Shown: positions 15,267-15,884 of the stretch, piece by piece | Position numbering within the stretch: position 1 is the first letter of the stretch | Layout of the letters: each line of letters opens with the position of its first letter | NCBI GenBank assembly: GCA_016932955.1 | Contig: JAFGBV010000065.1 | Coordinates: 1-15,884, forward strand | Reading direction: 5' to 3' | DNA length: 15,884 nucleotides | Source: Anaerolineales bacterium | Lineage (GTDB): Bacteria; Chloroflexota; Anaerolineae; Anaerolineales; UBA4823 | The notes under the pieces: model-generated | What the model was told of the DNA's origin: nothing | Databases searched by the model: none | What the model saw: the letters and a program-made list of their open reading frames with translations, nothing else | Made by a program: the position numbers and the translations under genes

Positions 15267-15884
15267 TCAGTTCTGGCGAATGCCGATGCGCACTTTGCCG
15301 CCCTCCAGTTCGTGCTCTTCCACATACGCCCCCGCTTCCGCCTCGCCAGCCACCAGCAAAGTAGTCAGCGTCTCAGCCTGGATGTAAGCCCCCCACTCCT
15401 CAAACACACCCGCCAGCTCCCTTTCTGCCGCATACCACGTGGTGATGCGCTCCTCGATCTTGAAATTGGCCGATTTGCGCATGTCCTGGATGCGCCGGGT
15501 GAGCTCACGCGCCAGTCCCTCCGTCCGCAGTTGCGGTGTGATCGCCGCGTCGATGCCCACAGTGATGAATTTATCCGCCGCCACCGCCAGCCCAGGCGCC
15601 GGCTCAGTCTGCACCAGCACCTCCTGCGGCGCCAGCTCCACTTCCCCCCCCTCCACCTCGATCGTCACCGGCAAACCGGCGCGCACGCTGGTCGCCACTG
15701 CCGTCGGGTCGGTCGCCTGCAGCGCAGCCCGCACCAGCGGGAAGCGCGCCCCAAAGCGCGGCCCCAGCAGCTTGTTATCGGGCAGCACCTTGTACTGCAC
15801 CAATGCCCCTTCCTGGGCGACGAACTCGAACACCTTCACGTTCAGCTCATCCAGCACGATGTCCACCAGCTCCTCGCCCAGCAC
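15267..15884 (-). CDS. ileS: Isoleucyl-tRNA synthetase, C-terminal part (cut by window end)
   Basis: Only the last 205 residues are visible; the gene continues beyond 15884. The segment contains ELNVKVFEFV, then ITPQLRTEGLARELTRRIQDMRK and FKIEERI. These match the C-terminal region after the anticodon-binding domain of type 2 (eukaryote-like) isoleucyl-tRNA synthetases, which have a long C-terminal extension of this type. The enzyme charges tRNA-Ile in the cytosol. The Rossmann-fold HIGH and KMSKS motifs are outside the window. The reading frame is open throughout and ends in a TGA followed by an intrinsic terminator. The type 2 assignment is based on this tail alone. Confidence 0.9.
   Translation of the reverse strand: MLGEELVDIVLDELNVKVFEFVAQEGALVQYKVLPDNKLLGPRFGARFPLVRAALQATDPTAVATSVRAGLPVTIEVEGGEVELAPQEVLVQTEPAPGLAVAADKFITVGIDAAITPQLRTEGLARELTRRIQDMRKSANFKIEERITTWYAAERELAGVFEEWGAYIQAETLTTLLVAGEAEAGAYVEEHELEGGKVRIGIRQN

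Overview
The window is GC-rich, tightly packed bacterial chromosome. It holds eight complete protein genes and the 3' end of a ninth. I see no rRNA, tRNA, CRISPR array, transposase or phage gene. Several traits suggest Chloroflexota, perhaps Anaerolineae: large secreted proteins ending in a short 'LP..L[K/R]' tail, a SEDS-transpeptidase fusion, and compact operons with AAGGAG-type ribosome binding sites. This placement is an inference from protein style and was not tested by alignment.

Left part (1-7133). Three minus-strand genes lie here. Reading with transcription they are: a secreted eight-repeat FG-GAP/VCBS propeller protein (5103-7133); a 1357-residue secreted protein combining FnIII, an HExxH metalloprotease-like region, a VWA domain with an intact MIDAS, Ca-binding TSP3-like repeats and Ig-like domains (929-5002); and a small four-helix membrane protein (221-772). 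Both secreted proteins share the C-terminal tail. The membrane-protein gene is bracketed by two related GC-rich hairpin elements.

Middle part (7134-10777). Three plus-strand genes form a probable cassette: a zinc-ribbon protein of unknown function, an SPFH/band-7 protein with a long coiled coil, and a divergent NAD-kinase-fold protein. A strong sigma70-type promoter before the SPFH gene is embedded in dyad symmetry, including a perfect 17-bp inverted repeat, which suggests tight regulation. The cassette meets the next genes tail to tail with overlapping stop codons.

Right part (10774-15884). On the minus strand, mtnP (methylthioadenosine phosphorylase) overlaps by 4 nt a GTG-started gene for a natural SEDS (FtsW/RodA) polymerase fused to a class B PBP-like domain. 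The SEDS part keeps its catalytic Asp, but the transpeptidase part has lost all three active-site motifs (SxxK, SxN, KTG) while keeping the surrounding family sequence. This SEDS-pseudotranspeptidase fusion is the most notable item in the window. Divergent from mtnP is a LinB/LnuF-like nucleotidyltransferase gene, whose leader has a dyad operator-like site and a hairpin reaching its ribosome binding site. The window ends in the C-terminal part of isoleucyl-tRNA synthetase, which has a clear intrinsic terminator.

No stretch longer than 300 bases lacks a gene. The largest gaps are 1-220 (one perfect 20-bp hairpin, otherwise nothing recognised) and 7134-7357 (divergent promoter region).
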